Shown: positions 36,526 through 45,661, counted from the first letter of the stretch. The stretch: DNA of 64,000 bases from Planktothrix sp. FACHB-1365 (GCF_014697575.1 NZ_JACJSC010000024.1:1-64000), one strand, 5' to 3'. Program-made: numbers and translations. The notes: a model not told the origin generated them from the letters alone.

Positions 36526-37776
36526 ATGACACAATCAGAGCGTCCACCTGTTCCTCGTCCACCAGTGCCAGGGATTCCGCCACGTCCACCTGCACCGAAA
36601 GCACCTCCCCCACCTGGGGCTGGAGTAGCAAGTGCTGCTGTTGCGACACCGACTCAAATGACGACAACAACCCCAACGGTAATGGCAACACCGAGAAGCA
36701 AAGGCCCTAGCCCCGGACAACCCACGTTACGCGAGATTGTCAAACGGGCTAACGATGAGGGCGCTTCGGACGTTCACTTAGGCGTGAATGAACCCCCGCG
36801 CTTTCGCAAACGGGGAGATATTGTCCCGTTAGAGTGGCCTAACACCGACTTGAATACCTTTATGAGTTGGTTGATGGAGGTGTTGACCGATGAGGAAATT
36901 CACCAATTTCAAGAAAATCTTGACTTTGATGGGGCGGCGGATTTAGGGTTTGTGCGAATTCGGATTAGTATCTTTGATGCCCTCAATGGCCCTTCACTGG
37001 TATTGCGGTTAATTGGTTCCTCGATTTTGACCTTGGAACAGTTAAAGTTGCCAGAGGTATTTAAAAAAATCTGTAACTATCACAAAGGGTTAATTCTGGT
37101 AACGGGGCCAACGGGTTCAGGTAAATCTACGACCCTGGCGGCGATGATTGATTACATGAACCGTAACTATGCCTACAATATTATTACAATTGAAGACCCG
37201 GTAGAATTTGTTCACGAAAGTAAAAAATCCCTGATTAAACACCGAGAAGTCGGACGCCATACGTTGAAGTTTTTTAATGCCCTTAAAGGTGCATTGCGTC
37301 AAGATCCCGATGTCTTACTCGTAGGGGAAATTCGGGATAAGGAAACGATGCAAATTGCCTTAAAAGCGGCACAAACGGGTCACTTAGTATCAGGAACGTT
37401 ACACACCAATAGTGCGGTAAAAACCTTGACTCGGATTTTGGATATGTTTACCGCCGAGGAACAACCTTCAATTAAAGTCTCGATTTCCGAATCTTTGGTG
37501 GCGATTATTGCTCAATTATTGTGTAAAACCACTGATGGGAAACGGGCGGCTTTTCATGATGTTTTGATTAATACGGATGTGATCAAGGAATACATCGTTA
37601 AAGACAAGTTTGAAGAAATTAACCAAATCATGCTCAAAGATACCTATGAAGGCATGACGACCATGAACAAATTTCTTTACAATCTGTATCAGGAAGGACG
37701 AATTACTGAAGAAATTTGTTTAGAGGTCTCCCCCTTCCCCAACGAGATGAGTCAAATGTTACGAGGACGAGTCTAA
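36526..37776 (+). CDS. pilT: Type IV pilus twitching ATPase, PilT family
   Basis: The 416-residue secretion ATPase has a Pro-rich N-terminal tail (about 1-65) before the PilT N-domain (LREIVKRANDEGASDVHLG). The core has Walker A GPTGSGKSTTLAAM, Asp box IIEDPVEFVH-like ITIEDPVEFVH, Walker B DPDVLLVGEIRD and His box TGHLVSGTLHTNSA. It retracts type IV pili at the inner membrane. The Pro-rich tail fits cyanobacterial PilT2-type paralogues. No Shine-Dalgarno precedes the ATG; the 3' end of a structured RNA lies 3 nt upstream, so translation initiation or the promoter may be shaped by that element. Confidence 0.93.
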   Translation: MTQSERPPVPRPPVPGIPPRPPAPKAPPPPGAGVASAAVATPTQMTTTTPTVMATPRSKGPSPGQPTLREIVKRANDEGASDVHLGVNEPPRFRKRGDIVPLEWPNTDLNTFMSWLMEVLTDEEIHQFQENLDFDGAADLGFVRIRISIFDALNGPSLVLRLIGSSILTLEQLKLPEVFKKICNYHKGLILVTGPTGSGKSTTLAAMIDYMNRNYAYNIITIEDPVEFVHESKKSLIKHREVGRHTLKFFNALKGALRQDPDVLLVGEIRDKETMQIALKAAQTGHLVSGTLHTNSAVKTLTRILDMFTAEEQPSIKVSISESLVAIIAQLLCKTTDGKRAAFHDVLINTDVIKEYIVKDKFEEINQIMLKDTYEGMTTMNKFLYNLYQEGRITEEICLEVSPFPNEMSQMLRGRV

Positions 37777-37842
37777 CTCTAACAAAAATGTAAAATTTCA
37801 GCCCTACTCTTGCTTTCATCGCCTAAAGTAAAAGTATCGGTG

Positions 37843-37899
37843 AATCGTGATCCCATTTCTCGATCTCTCCATTCTTTTGAATGGCTAGGAATCACGATT
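37843..37899. other. Inverted repeat between pilT and the KaiB-like gene
   Basis: AATCGTGAT (37843-37851) pairs with ATCACGATT (37891-37899), with CC/GG continuing inside. It could be a terminator-like structure for pilT or an operator for the next gene; no T-run follows. Confidence 0.4.
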
Positions 37900-37946
37900 T
37901 ACCAGTTTAAGGCTTTAAATTTTAATATTAGGTATGGAATGAGGCT

Positions 37947-38765
37947 TTGAATTTAGTTCAACCATGTACGGTGACTCATTTATTTAAAGCGATCGCTTTA
38001 TTTACTCCGGGGGGAGATTTAGTTTATTGTATTGACCCCAATAAACAGCGTCGCTGGCATTCTCATCTTTGCACATCTTTGCAAGAACTTTTAGGTTTAC
38101 CAGAACCCCCTCATTTTTTGATTCCTTGTTATACCGCAACTTATGATCGATGGGTTGACCCCCAAACCCAACAAATCCAACTTTCGGCGGAAGCTTATCC
38201 TCCGGTTTTACAATACCAAACTTTATTAAATACGATTTTTGATACGGGGGATATAGTTTGGCAACCCGCAACGGGTTCAGAAGAGTTTTGTAATCCTTTA
38301 ATTATTGCCACTTATTATCAGCAATTTCCTCAACTTTGGGAAAATCATGATCTGATTGTTCAGGTGAAAAAAAATGATGTGACTCATGATTCTACAACAA
38401 CTGAAAATTTATCAGAATACCCCTCTCCCAATTTTAAATTGGATTTATCTCCCGAAGCCGAATTTCCTGAAACCAAAGGATATGTTTTACGGTTATTTGT
38501 GTCCGGTCATAGTTTAGTAACGGAAAAAACCCTCCAGACTCTCCATCAATTGTTAGAACGTTCTATTGGTCATCCTTATACTTTGAAAGTGATTGATGTT
38601 TTAAAACATCCCGACTTAGCAGAAGCGGATCAAATTTCTGCCACTCCCACCTTAGTTAAAGTTTGGCCAAAGCCTGTCCGTCGTATCGTAGGAGAGTTAA
38701 ATAATGTCGATACGATTTTGCGATTATTAGGGAGTCCGGCTGATACTTTACCCTGGGAAAAATAG
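37947..38765 (+). CDS. KaiB-domain protein with an extra N-terminal domain
   Basis: The 272-residue protein starts at TTG 37947 (M-NLVQPCTVTHLFKAIALF). Residues about 1-135 form an uncharacterised domain (GGDLVYCIDPNKQRRWHSHLC). Residues about 176-262 form a KaiB thioredoxin-like fold (GYVLRLFVSGHSLVTEKTLQ, TLKVIDVLKHPDLAEADQIS, ATPTLVKVWPKPVRRIVGEL). KaiB itself is about 100 residues, so this is a KaiB-like relative, not the clock KaiB; no kaiA or kaiC is nearby. A clock-output or stress role is speculative. Confidence 0.8.
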   Translation: MNLVQPCTVTHLFKAIALFTPGGDLVYCIDPNKQRRWHSHLCTSLQELLGLPEPPHFLIPCYTATYDRWVDPQTQQIQLSAEAYPPVLQYQTLLNTIFDTGDIVWQPATGSEEFCNPLIIATYYQQFPQLWENHDLIVQVKKNDVTHDSTTTENLSEYPSPNFKLDLSPEAEFPETKGYVLRLFVSGHSLVTEKTLQTLHQLLERSIGHPYTLKVIDVLKHPDLAEADQISATPTLVKVWPKPVRRIVGELNNVDTILRLLGSPADTLPWEK

Positions 38766-38903
38766 TGATTTTTTGAGTCAAATTCCCGCTTATCTTAAGC
38801 TTTTTACTTTCCGGGAATAAACGGAGTTGAACGTTGTCTTTCAGCTATAGCAATCCCAAATATATTGTAATAATTTACATCTGACATGAAACACCTAGAA
38901 GTA

Positions 38904-40385
38904 TTATCTCTGTTCCCTGTTCCCTGTTCCCTGTTCCCTGCTATAAATGGATTGATTAACTTTAACGGACTTTTCTAAATTAACAATAGGCTGAGGATAA
39001 TCAACATCTAAAATCACTCCAAAGCGTTTTTGTTCAACGGGAAGTAAAGACCAAGGTTCATGGACTTTTGAGGGGGGTAAATTGCTTAATTCAGGTAGCC
39101 AATGTTTAACATAATCTCCGTTTGGATCATAATCTTTAGATTGTTTTAAAATATTAAAATATCGGAATCCTCGCGCATCGTTTCCAACTCCGGCGGTATA
39201 ATTCCAGTTTCCCCAATTACTACAAACATCATAATCAATTAACAGAGATTCAAACCATTCTGCTCCCATTTTCCAATGGATTCCTAAATTTTTAGTCAAG
39301 AAACTGGCGACATTTTGCCGTCCTCGGTTTGACATAAATCCAGTTAAAGCTAATTCTCGCATATTAGCATCAATTAAAGGAAACCCGGTCATTCCCCTTG
39401 TCCAGCATTGAAACAGTTGTAAATCTTCTTTCCAAGGAATAGAAAGCCCTCGTAACCCTTCAGAATAAAAAATTTTATTACCATGTTTTAAGGCAATTAA
39501 TCTAAAATAATCTCGCCATAATAATTCAAAAATTAACCAGTAAGTCGAGTCATTTTTAATTCGTTGTTGTTCGTAATTTTTAACATTATTATCAATAAAT
39601 CGAGGCGATAAACACCCTAATGCTAACCAAGCAGAAAATTTAGAAGAATAATTTGCGCCTAACATTCCATTCCGCGTTTCTTTATAGTTTTTAAGACAAT
39701 CCTGTTGCCAAATATAATCATTTAACCGTTTTAATCCGGCGGTTTCTCCCCCTTTAAACGTTAAAACTGCACGAAAATCAACAACAGGGGGTTCTAAACC
39801 TAAATCTTGAAGGGTCGGTAATGTTCCTAATTCTAGTTTGGGTAACGGTGGTAATTTTTCAGGAGAAGGAAAAGGAGGATTAACTATACAGTGATTCTCT
39901 ACTTTTTTTCTAAATTGAGTAAAAACTTCAGGGATTTCAGCAATAGAAAAAGGTAAATCTGGGATTGAATAAAGAGTTGCACCCCAATAGGATTTGAGAT
40001 CAACTCCTAAAGAATTTAATGCCGTTTTTAATCGATGTTCTACTCTCAATTCTTCCGATGTAGCTTCTTGATAATAATAAACAGCATCAATATTTAAGGT
40101 TTTGACTAATTCAGGAATAATAGTTTCTGGCTTCCCTTTGCGGATGATTAAATCGCTTCCTAACTGTTGTAAGGATTGACGTAAATCTTCTACACTTTCT
40201 AATAAAAATTGAGCGCGAAATGCTCCGGTTTTGGGGAATCCATAGGAAGTTTGACCGAATTGTCGGGGATCAAAACAATAGACAGGAATAATCTCTGCGT
40301 TTAAGTTTAATGCGGCGGATAACGGTTCATGATCATGAACCCTTAAATCATTGCGATACCAAATTAAAACTTGTTTGTGAGTCAC
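38904..40385 (-). CDS. Cryptochrome DASH-type photolyase
   Basis: The 493-residue protein has an N-terminal photolyase antenna domain (VLIWYRNDLRVHDHEPL) and a C-terminal FAD domain (about 200-440: TRNGMLGANYSSKFSAWLALG, ELLWRDYFR, CWTRGMTGFPLIDANMREL, NRGRQNVASFLTKNL, WFESLLIDYDVCSNWGNW). The NRGRQNVASFL region matches Cry-DASH, which repairs cyclobutane dimers in single-stranded DNA under blue light. The last residues (SREQGTGNREQR) are read from a GTTCCCT tandem repeat, an extension not belonging to the family. Confidence 0.92.
   Translation of the reverse strand: MTHKQVLIWYRNDLRVHDHEPLSAALNLNAEIIPVYCFDPRQFGQTSYGFPKTGAFRAQFLLESVEDLRQSLQQLGSDLIIRKGKPETIIPELVKTLNIDAVYYYQEATSEELRVEHRLKTALNSLGVDLKSYWGATLYSIPDLPFSIAEIPEVFTQFRKKVENHCIVNPPFPSPEKLPPLPKLELGTLPTLQDLGLEPPVVDFRAVLTFKGGETAGLKRLNDYIWQQDCLKNYKETRNGMLGANYSSKFSAWLALGCLSPRFIDNNVKNYEQQRIKNDSTYWLIFELLWRDYFRLIALKHGNKIFYSEGLRGLSIPWKEDLQLFQCWTRGMTGFPLIDANMRELALTGFMSNRGRQNVASFLTKNLGIHWKMGAEWFESLLIDYDVCSNWGNWNYTAGVGNDARGFRYFNILKQSKDYDPNGDYVKHWLPELSNLPPSKVHEPWSLLPVEQKRFGVILDVDYPQPIVNLEKSVKVNQSIYSREQGTGNREQR
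38911..38940. repeat. Heptanucleotide tandem repeat (TGTTCCC) at the end of the photolyase gene
   Basis: Four exact copies of TGTTCCC. Read on the minus strand they encode the last 10 residues and stop region of the photolyase. Confidence 0.9.
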
Positions 40386-40456
40386 GATGATTTAACTTCT
40401 AAACGGTTCAGGTTGTTTGCAGAACCCGTAGAGGTATCGACCCCAACGGATTCACC

Positions 40457-40567
40457 TTAACCCATTTTAACCGAAGTTTCCAGGGGTTTAACAATCAACC
40501 ATCGTCCCGTTTTGGGGTCACGGTAGCTGCTATAGGGGTTAGAACGAAGAGGTTTAGGACATTTCAT
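40457..40567 (-). CDS. Small 36-residue protein
   Basis: ATG at 40567 is preceded at 7 nt by GGAGA and opens a 36-codon frame ending at 40457. The product begins MKCPKPLRSNPYSSYRD and ends LETSVKMG, with PKTGRWLIVKP between. Its balanced composition and good ribosome site argue for a real gene. It is transcribed towards the photolyase gene, whose start lies 72 bp downstream. The function is unknown. Confidence 0.6.
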   Translation of the reverse strand: MKCPKPLRSNPYSSYRDPKTGRWLIVKPLETSVKMG

Positions 40568-40798
40568 AATCGTTCTCCGAATCCGTAAGGGTTGAAAAAA
40601 TCAGGATCATTAAGTTGATGATTCAATTATTCCGTATTTTCCCAGTGATATCAGGAACGCATATCTCTAAAATTGTGTGATAATAACGTTCATTCTGAGT
40701 GACAATAAACATAGAAGTGTGTGAGAGATATCGAGGGTATCCCGTGATCTTGATCATCGGGTTCTCGTTCTTCAACAAGTTTATTGTATTCAAGTCTT

Positions 40799-43222
40799 AT
40801 GAAAACGACAAAAGATTTTATTGTTATTGATACGGAAGGACAACCGATTTTAAGAGAATTAGCCATTGTTAATTATCAAGGTGAATTAATTTATGAAGCT
40901 TTTGCAGAAAATCATTCTCACAGTCCGAGAATTCCCCATCGGACTAAACCGTTAAAGCAGATTTTAAAAGAATTTGTTGAAATCGCTCAATCTCAATTAA
41001 TTATCTGTCATTATGCTCAACATGATATTGAGGTATTGAGAAATACCTTTAAAGCCGTAGGAATTGCAGCACCTCAATTAGATTTTCAGTGTAGTTTTGA
41101 ATTAGCACAACGGTATTTACCTCAACTAAATAGTCATTCTTTAGAAGCTTTAAGTAAGCATTTAAGGTTAAAATTAGATGGTCAATTTTTTATTCGAGAT
41201 GCGGCTCATCGGGCGAAATATGATGCCTTATTTACCTATCAACTTTATAAACATATTGTCAATGAATATTTGAAAACTGAATTAAAAACTCAACCGAATC
41301 CCTTTGGAAGTAGTCGGGTGGATACACCGTTTCAGGATCATCCCGATTTTAGGGGTATTTTTGCGGAAGAATGCGATCGCTTAAAAGCCATTTTGGGCGA
41401 TATTAAATTAGACCCTAATCATCAAACCAAAGGGGCGGTTGTCATTGGGGAACCTGGGTCGGGAAAAACTCACCTGATGATGCGATTAGCCAAGGATTTA
41501 TTAACCAAAAACCGTTTATTATTTATTCGTCAACCTAATAACCCCGATACGGTTTTATTCCATACCTATAGTCGAATTTTAGAATCCTTGATCCAAATTG
41601 TTCCTAATAGTATTCACACTCAGCTTGAATATTTATTGGCGAATAGTTTTGCAGAAATTATTAAATCTACAGACACTTACTTTACGGCTAGAACTCAGAA
41701 AGATGAGAAAATTTTACAACTGATTCAAGGTGGAAATTTAAAGCTGTTTACCGATTTATCCCAGGCGGAAACCAAAACAAAACGGGAGTTTTGGCAACAT
41801 ATTGAAAAACGAGCCTTAGAATGGTGGAATAATAACTTTTCCGCCGCCGGTTACGCCCCTAAATTTTTACAAGGAATTGTGAAATTTTGTGGCTATACTG
41901 ACTTTAACCGCCGTCAAATTATTACCCAATGGTTGGCGATGAATAATTTACCCCAAGAGGAATTAGATCGGGTAGGATTACCATCTTGGGAAGATGAATT
42001 GAGTCGGGAGGAAGCTTCTTTAGAGGCGTTAAAGGTGTTAGGGTGTTTATCGTTATTAGATCAACCGTTAATGATTGTGTTTGATCAGTTAGAGGGGTTA
42101 GGACTAAAGCACAATGAACGGTTATTACACGCTTTTGGATCAGCCGTTAAAGAGATTTTTACCCATGTTCCTAATAGTTTAATTATTTTAAACTTATTTC
42201 CCGATCGCTGGCAACAATTTAAAGCAGTTTTTGATGGATCAATTATTGATCGGGTGTCTCAATCTCAAGTGTTTCTAAATCGTCCTTCTAATCCCGAACT
42301 AAAACAGTTATTAAATTTAAAAATCCAATTTTTAGATATTACCGTTGATGATTTATTTGAACCTGATGAAGTTACCGCCATTTTAAATCATCTTTCGATT
42401 CGGACAGTCTTAAATGTGGCGGCGGATTATTATCGCTATAAAGTTGATGGAATTCCCCTCCCTAAACATCAACTTATTCCCCTTTCTACCCCGGATGAAA
42501 CAGAGGTTGAGCGAAGATTACAACAGTTAGAAGCGGAACTGGAAACAATCAAACAAGCAATGGGTCAAATGAGTGAGTTTATTACTCGAAATTATCCAGA
42601 AAAATCAGAAATATTTAATTCGGAGTTATTTGGATTTACCCCTTTCTTAGAATCTCCAGTTCAGCGACAATTGAGAAATTACTTTAAAGAACAACGCATT
42701 TGTTTAGAGGGGACATTATCTAAACCTAGAATTATTACTGATAGTGATGATTTAGGAAAATTGATGACGCTTTTAGAAGGGTTAATGTTAGTGATTTCTC
42801 CCTTGAGTGTAGATGTCTTAAAGTTGGGGAAACGGGTGATTCCTGAACATTTAGTGATTCAGACCCAAACTCATAGTTTTGTAGTCGGATTTTTACATTT
42901 AGGGGGATCTCCCTTTTTCCATCGGTTGAAAAATTGGAATGAGTTACTGGGTTTAAAACCCAATTTTAAGTTTATTTTATGTCGAGATGAAACCGATTAT
43001 CCCATTAGCGGTCAAAAAAGCTTATTAGAATTAGAACGACTTCAACACTCTCGCACCGGAAAATTGATTATTTGGCATCAAGAGGATCGACTTTTATTTG
43101 AACTATTTTATCAAATGATTGTGGATATTCAAAACCATGATTTAGACGTTAAACTAGAGGATGCAATTGAATTTATTTTATCAGAATATAAAGATTATTG
43201 GTTATTTCAAAATATGAAATAG
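40799..43222 (+). CDS. DEDDh exonuclease fused to a P-loop ATPase
   Basis: From the ATG at 40799 the protein has 807 residues. The N-terminal DnaQ-like 3'-5' exonuclease (about 1-165) has FIVIDTEG (first Asp, Glu), ICHYAQHDIEVL (Asp) and HRAKYDALFTYQLY (His and last Asp). The ATPase has Walker A VIGEPGSGKTHLM (about 212-225) and Walker B LMIVFDQLEGL (about 423). A coiled segment near 580-605 (VERRLQQLEAELETIKQAMG) precedes a C-terminal helical/beta region about 630-807. The exonuclease set is complete. The fusion is unusual and its role is unknown; DNA repair or defence is possible. Confidence 0.82.
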   Translation: MKTTKDFIVIDTEGQPILRELAIVNYQGELIYEAFAENHSHSPRIPHRTKPLKQILKEFVEIAQSQLIICHYAQHDIEVLRNTFKAVGIAAPQLDFQCSFELAQRYLPQLNSHSLEALSKHLRLKLDGQFFIRDAAHRAKYDALFTYQLYKHIVNEYLKTELKTQPNPFGSSRVDTPFQDHPDFRGIFAEECDRLKAILGDIKLDPNHQTKGAVVIGEPGSGKTHLMMRLAKDLLTKNRLLFIRQPNNPDTVLFHTYSRILESLIQIVPNSIHTQLEYLLANSFAEIIKSTDTYFTARTQKDEKILQLIQGGNLKLFTDLSQAETKTKREFWQHIEKRALEWWNNNFSAAGYAPKFLQGIVKFCGYTDFNRRQIITQWLAMNNLPQEELDRVGLPSWEDELSREEASLEALKVLGCLSLLDQPLMIVFDQLEGLGLKHNERLLHAFGSAVKEIFTHVPNSLIILNLFPDRWQQFKAVFDGSIIDRVSQSQVFLNRPSNPELKQLLNLKIQFLDITVDDLFEPDEVTAILNHLSIRTVLNVAADYYRYKVDGIPLPKHQLIPLSTPDETEVERRLQQLEAELETIKQAMGQMSEFITRNYPEKSEIFNSELFGFTPFLESPVQRQLRNYFKEQRICLEGTLSKPRIITDSDDLGKLMTLLEGLMLVISPLSVDVLKLGKRVIPEHLVIQTQTHSFVVGFLHLGGSPFFHRLKNWNELLGLKPNFKFILCRDETDYPISGQKSLLELERLQHSRTGKLIIWHQEDRLLFELFYQMIVDIQNHDLDVKLEDAIEFILSEYKDYWLFQNMK

Positions 43223-43307
43223 AAATTGAATTAAAAATTATCCTGAATTATCTTGGACATTAACGAACAATTTGACTAAGCTTCTTCTCAATATAACTCC
43301 CTGATTT

Positions 43308-44396
43308 ATGTACAAATTTAATCAGTTTATCGCTGTAATTGCTGTAGTTTCATCCTTGATGATGGGGATGACTTCTCCGGTATTGGCTCAAACCCAATCT
43401 CCCTCTGCTACAGATTTAACACCTTTACAACAACAGTTAAAATCTGGGAATTGGAAAGCTTCTGATATAGAAACTCGTCGCTTAATTCAACAGTGGATTT
43501 TTCCGAAAGGGGATGTTTATGCTAAACCTGAAGTGAATCAAATTCCCTGTGAGAGTTTAAAAGCGATTGATACCCTGTGGAAACAAGCCAGTAATAATCA
43601 GTTTGGGTTTAGTATTCAACAGCAACAATGGCAAAAGTTATCGCCAAAAGATCGGTCTAGTATTGAATTTTTTGGTAAAAAAATGGGTTGGGTTAGACCA
43701 AAACCCTTAACCGAAACAGAGCTTCAAGAGAAATGGTTTGCTTCAACTTGGGTAATGGAATCTGAAGTTAATTTTACACCCAATGCTCCGGTTGGTCATT
43801 TACCTTGGCCTGGAATATCTCAGGAAAGAGTCATGTCTTTAATTAATGAAATCGGTTTAGGCTGTGGGAGTTGCAGTATTGATGCCATGTATTTACAGGA
43901 AGAACGAAATTATACTTATCTTCCTGCCTTTTATAACCGAGTTAATACCTGTTTAGCTTCTAATCCAACATCATTATCTCCCTTAGAAACGGCTTTAGCG
44001 TCGGGAAATTGGAAGGAGGCAAATCGTTTAACTTCTTTGGGAATTTTAGACCTCGCTGGAAAAAGAGAACAGACTTATTTAATAGCGACGGATACCCGAA
44101 AATTATCCTGTCAATCTTTAAAAAAAATTGATCAATTGTGGGTTAAATATAGTCAAGGACGATTTGGTTTAAGTGTACAAGCTCAAATTTGGCAAAACTT
44201 AAAAGGGAAAAGTTATGAAGATTCTTTGAAGTTTGAAAAAGCGGTGGGATGGACAGGAACTCAACCGATTTTTGATCTGAAATCAGCACCAAAAGGACAT
44301 TTACCTCTGCGTCCGGTATTATCAGATGGGATGATGAATGCTTGGGGAGGCGGTTGGATTCAAGAACTATCCAATCGTTTAAAAAGTTGTTTGTAG
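43308..44396 (+). CDS. Secreted protein with two GUN4-like domains
   Basis: The 362-residue protein has a signal peptide MYKFNQFIAVIAVVSSLMMG...VLAQ (cleaved near 28). Two GUN4-like units follow: about 38-195 (LKSGNWKASDIETRRLIQQW, CESLKAIDTLWKQASNNQFG, GHLPWPG) and about 225-362 (LASGNWKEANRLTSLGIL, CQSLKKIDQLWVKYSQGRFG, GHLPLRP). GUN4 binds porphyrins and activates Mg-chelatase in the cytoplasm/thylakoid; an exported tandem form is not that protein. Cysteines are conserved in both units. Confidence 0.85.
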   Translation: MYKFNQFIAVIAVVSSLMMGMTSPVLAQTQSPSATDLTPLQQQLKSGNWKASDIETRRLIQQWIFPKGDVYAKPEVNQIPCESLKAIDTLWKQASNNQFGFSIQQQQWQKLSPKDRSSIEFFGKKMGWVRPKPLTETELQEKWFASTWVMESEVNFTPNAPVGHLPWPGISQERVMSLINEIGLGCGSCSIDAMYLQEERNYTYLPAFYNRVNTCLASNPTSLSPLETALASGNWKEANRLTSLGILDLAGKREQTYLIATDTRKLSCQSLKKIDQLWVKYSQGRFGLSVQAQIWQNLKGKSYEDSLKFEKAVGWTGTQPIFDLKSAPKGHLPLRPVLSDGMMNAWGGGWIQELSNRLKSCL

Positions 44397-44411
44397 AAAA
44401 AATTTGTTATA

Positions 44412-44451
44412 TAAAAAAAGTGGGTTGTTTGTTAGTACACATCACCCACTT
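44412..44451 (-). terminator. Terminator of the E1-rhodanese gene
   Basis: On the minus strand AAGTGGGT/ACCCACTT (44451-44444, 44425-44418) is followed by a T-run (44413-44417 on the complement). It lies about 40 bp after the stop codon. Confidence 0.8.
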
Positions 44452-44488
44452 AAAAATTAGTTTTGAATCCTGGGGTAGTTCCCTTGAT

Positions 44489-45661
44489 TTAATATTCAGG
44501 AACCGAAGAATCAATTTCTCGACTCCAAGCCAGAATTCCGCCTTTAACGTTAGTGCCTTCAATGCCTGCTTCTTTGAGAATTCCTAACGCTTTTCCAGAC
44601 CGCATTCCTGATTTACAATGGGCAATTAAACGATGACCATTTAACTGTTCTTTGACTTGTTCAATGCCTTTTCCTTGTTCAATATCCGGTAAAGGAATTA
44701 ACACTGACCCCGGAATTTGAGCAATTTCATACTCATGGGGATTACGGACATCAATTAATACGAAATCCTTCGCACCACTATCGATTAATTGCTTAAGTTC
44801 CTGAACCGTCATTTCAGGAATATCCATTTTTTGTTTTGCCTCCTGTTCTTTTGCTTGGGGAATTCCGCAGAATTGTTCGTAATCAATTAATTTTTCAATA
44901 ATGGGACGTTCAGGATTAGGACGTAATTTTAACTCCCGAAACGTCATATCTAAGGAGTTATATAATAACAACCGTCCGCTTAAGGTTCGACCTTTCCCTA
45001 AAATAATTTTGACGGTTTCTGTGGCTTGAATCACGCCAATCATTCCGGGTAAAATTCCTAAAACGCCACCTTCTGCACAGGAGGGAACCATCCCTGGTGG
45101 TGGGGGTTCGGGGTATAAATCGCGGTAGTTGGGGCCACCTTCATAGTTAAACACCGTCGCCTGACCTTCAAACCGGAAAATTGACCCGTAGACGTTGGGT
45201 TTGTCCAGTAACACACAGGCGTCATTGACCAGATAGCGGGTTGGGAAATTGTCAGTTCCATCTACAATCACATCATAGGGTCGCAGCAGGTCAAGGGCAT
45301 TTTCTGAACTCAGGCGGGTGTTGTAGAGGTCAACTTGACAAGCGGGGTTAATCTCCAAAATCCGGTTTTTCGCTGATTCAATTTTGGGTTTCCCCACCCA
45401 GGACGTCCCATGAATAATTTGGCGTTGTAGGTTGGAATGGTCAACCACATCAAAATCCACAATTCCGATGCGTCCAATTCCCGCCGCCGCCAAATACAGG
45501 AGTAATGGCGAACCCAGTCCCCCAGTTCCAATGCACAACACACTCGCCGCCTTCAAGCGTTTCTGACCTTCCAGAGCAACTTCTGGCAAAATCAGATGGC
45601 GGGAGTAACGTTCGTAGTCGTCTTTCGTTAACTGGATTTCATCCAGATTTGGATTTAGCAT
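44489..45661 (-). CDS. moeB: E1-like adenylyltransferase MoeB/ThiF with C-terminal rhodanese domain
   Basis: The 390-residue protein has an N-terminal E1-like domain: YSRHLILPEVALEGQKRLK, ATP site GTGGLGSPLLLYLAAAGIG, DNFPTRYLVNDAC, and Cys in PSCAEGGVLG. The C-terminal rhodanese (about 275-390) has LIDVRNPHEYEIAQIPG and active Cys in AHCKSGMRSG. Such proteins adenylate and thiolate ThiS/MoaD-type carriers. It follows a JAMM protease gene by 87 bp; the two activities act together in prokaryotic Ubl/sulfur-carrier pathways. No carrier gene is nearby. Confidence 0.92.
   Translation of the reverse strand: MLNPNLDEIQLTKDDYERYSRHLILPEVALEGQKRLKAASVLCIGTGGLGSPLLLYLAAAGIGRIGIVDFDVVDHSNLQRQIIHGTSWVGKPKIESAKNRILEINPACQVDLYNTRLSSENALDLLRPYDVIVDGTDNFPTRYLVNDACVLLDKPNVYGSIFRFEGQATVFNYEGGPNYRDLYPEPPPPGMVPSCAEGGVLGILPGMIGVIQATETVKIILGKGRTLSGRLLLYNSLDMTFRELKLRPNPERPIIEKLIDYEQFCGIPQAKEQEAKQKMDIPEMTVQELKQLIDSGAKDFVLIDVRNPHEYEIAQIPGSVLIPLPDIEQGKGIEQVKEQLNGHRLIAHCKSGMRSGKALGILKEAGIEGTNVKGGILAWSREIDSSVPEY

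Noticed and set aside
37947-38765. Clock gene kaiB
   Set aside because: The KaiB domain is only the C-terminal third of a 272-residue protein, and kaiA/kaiC are absent.
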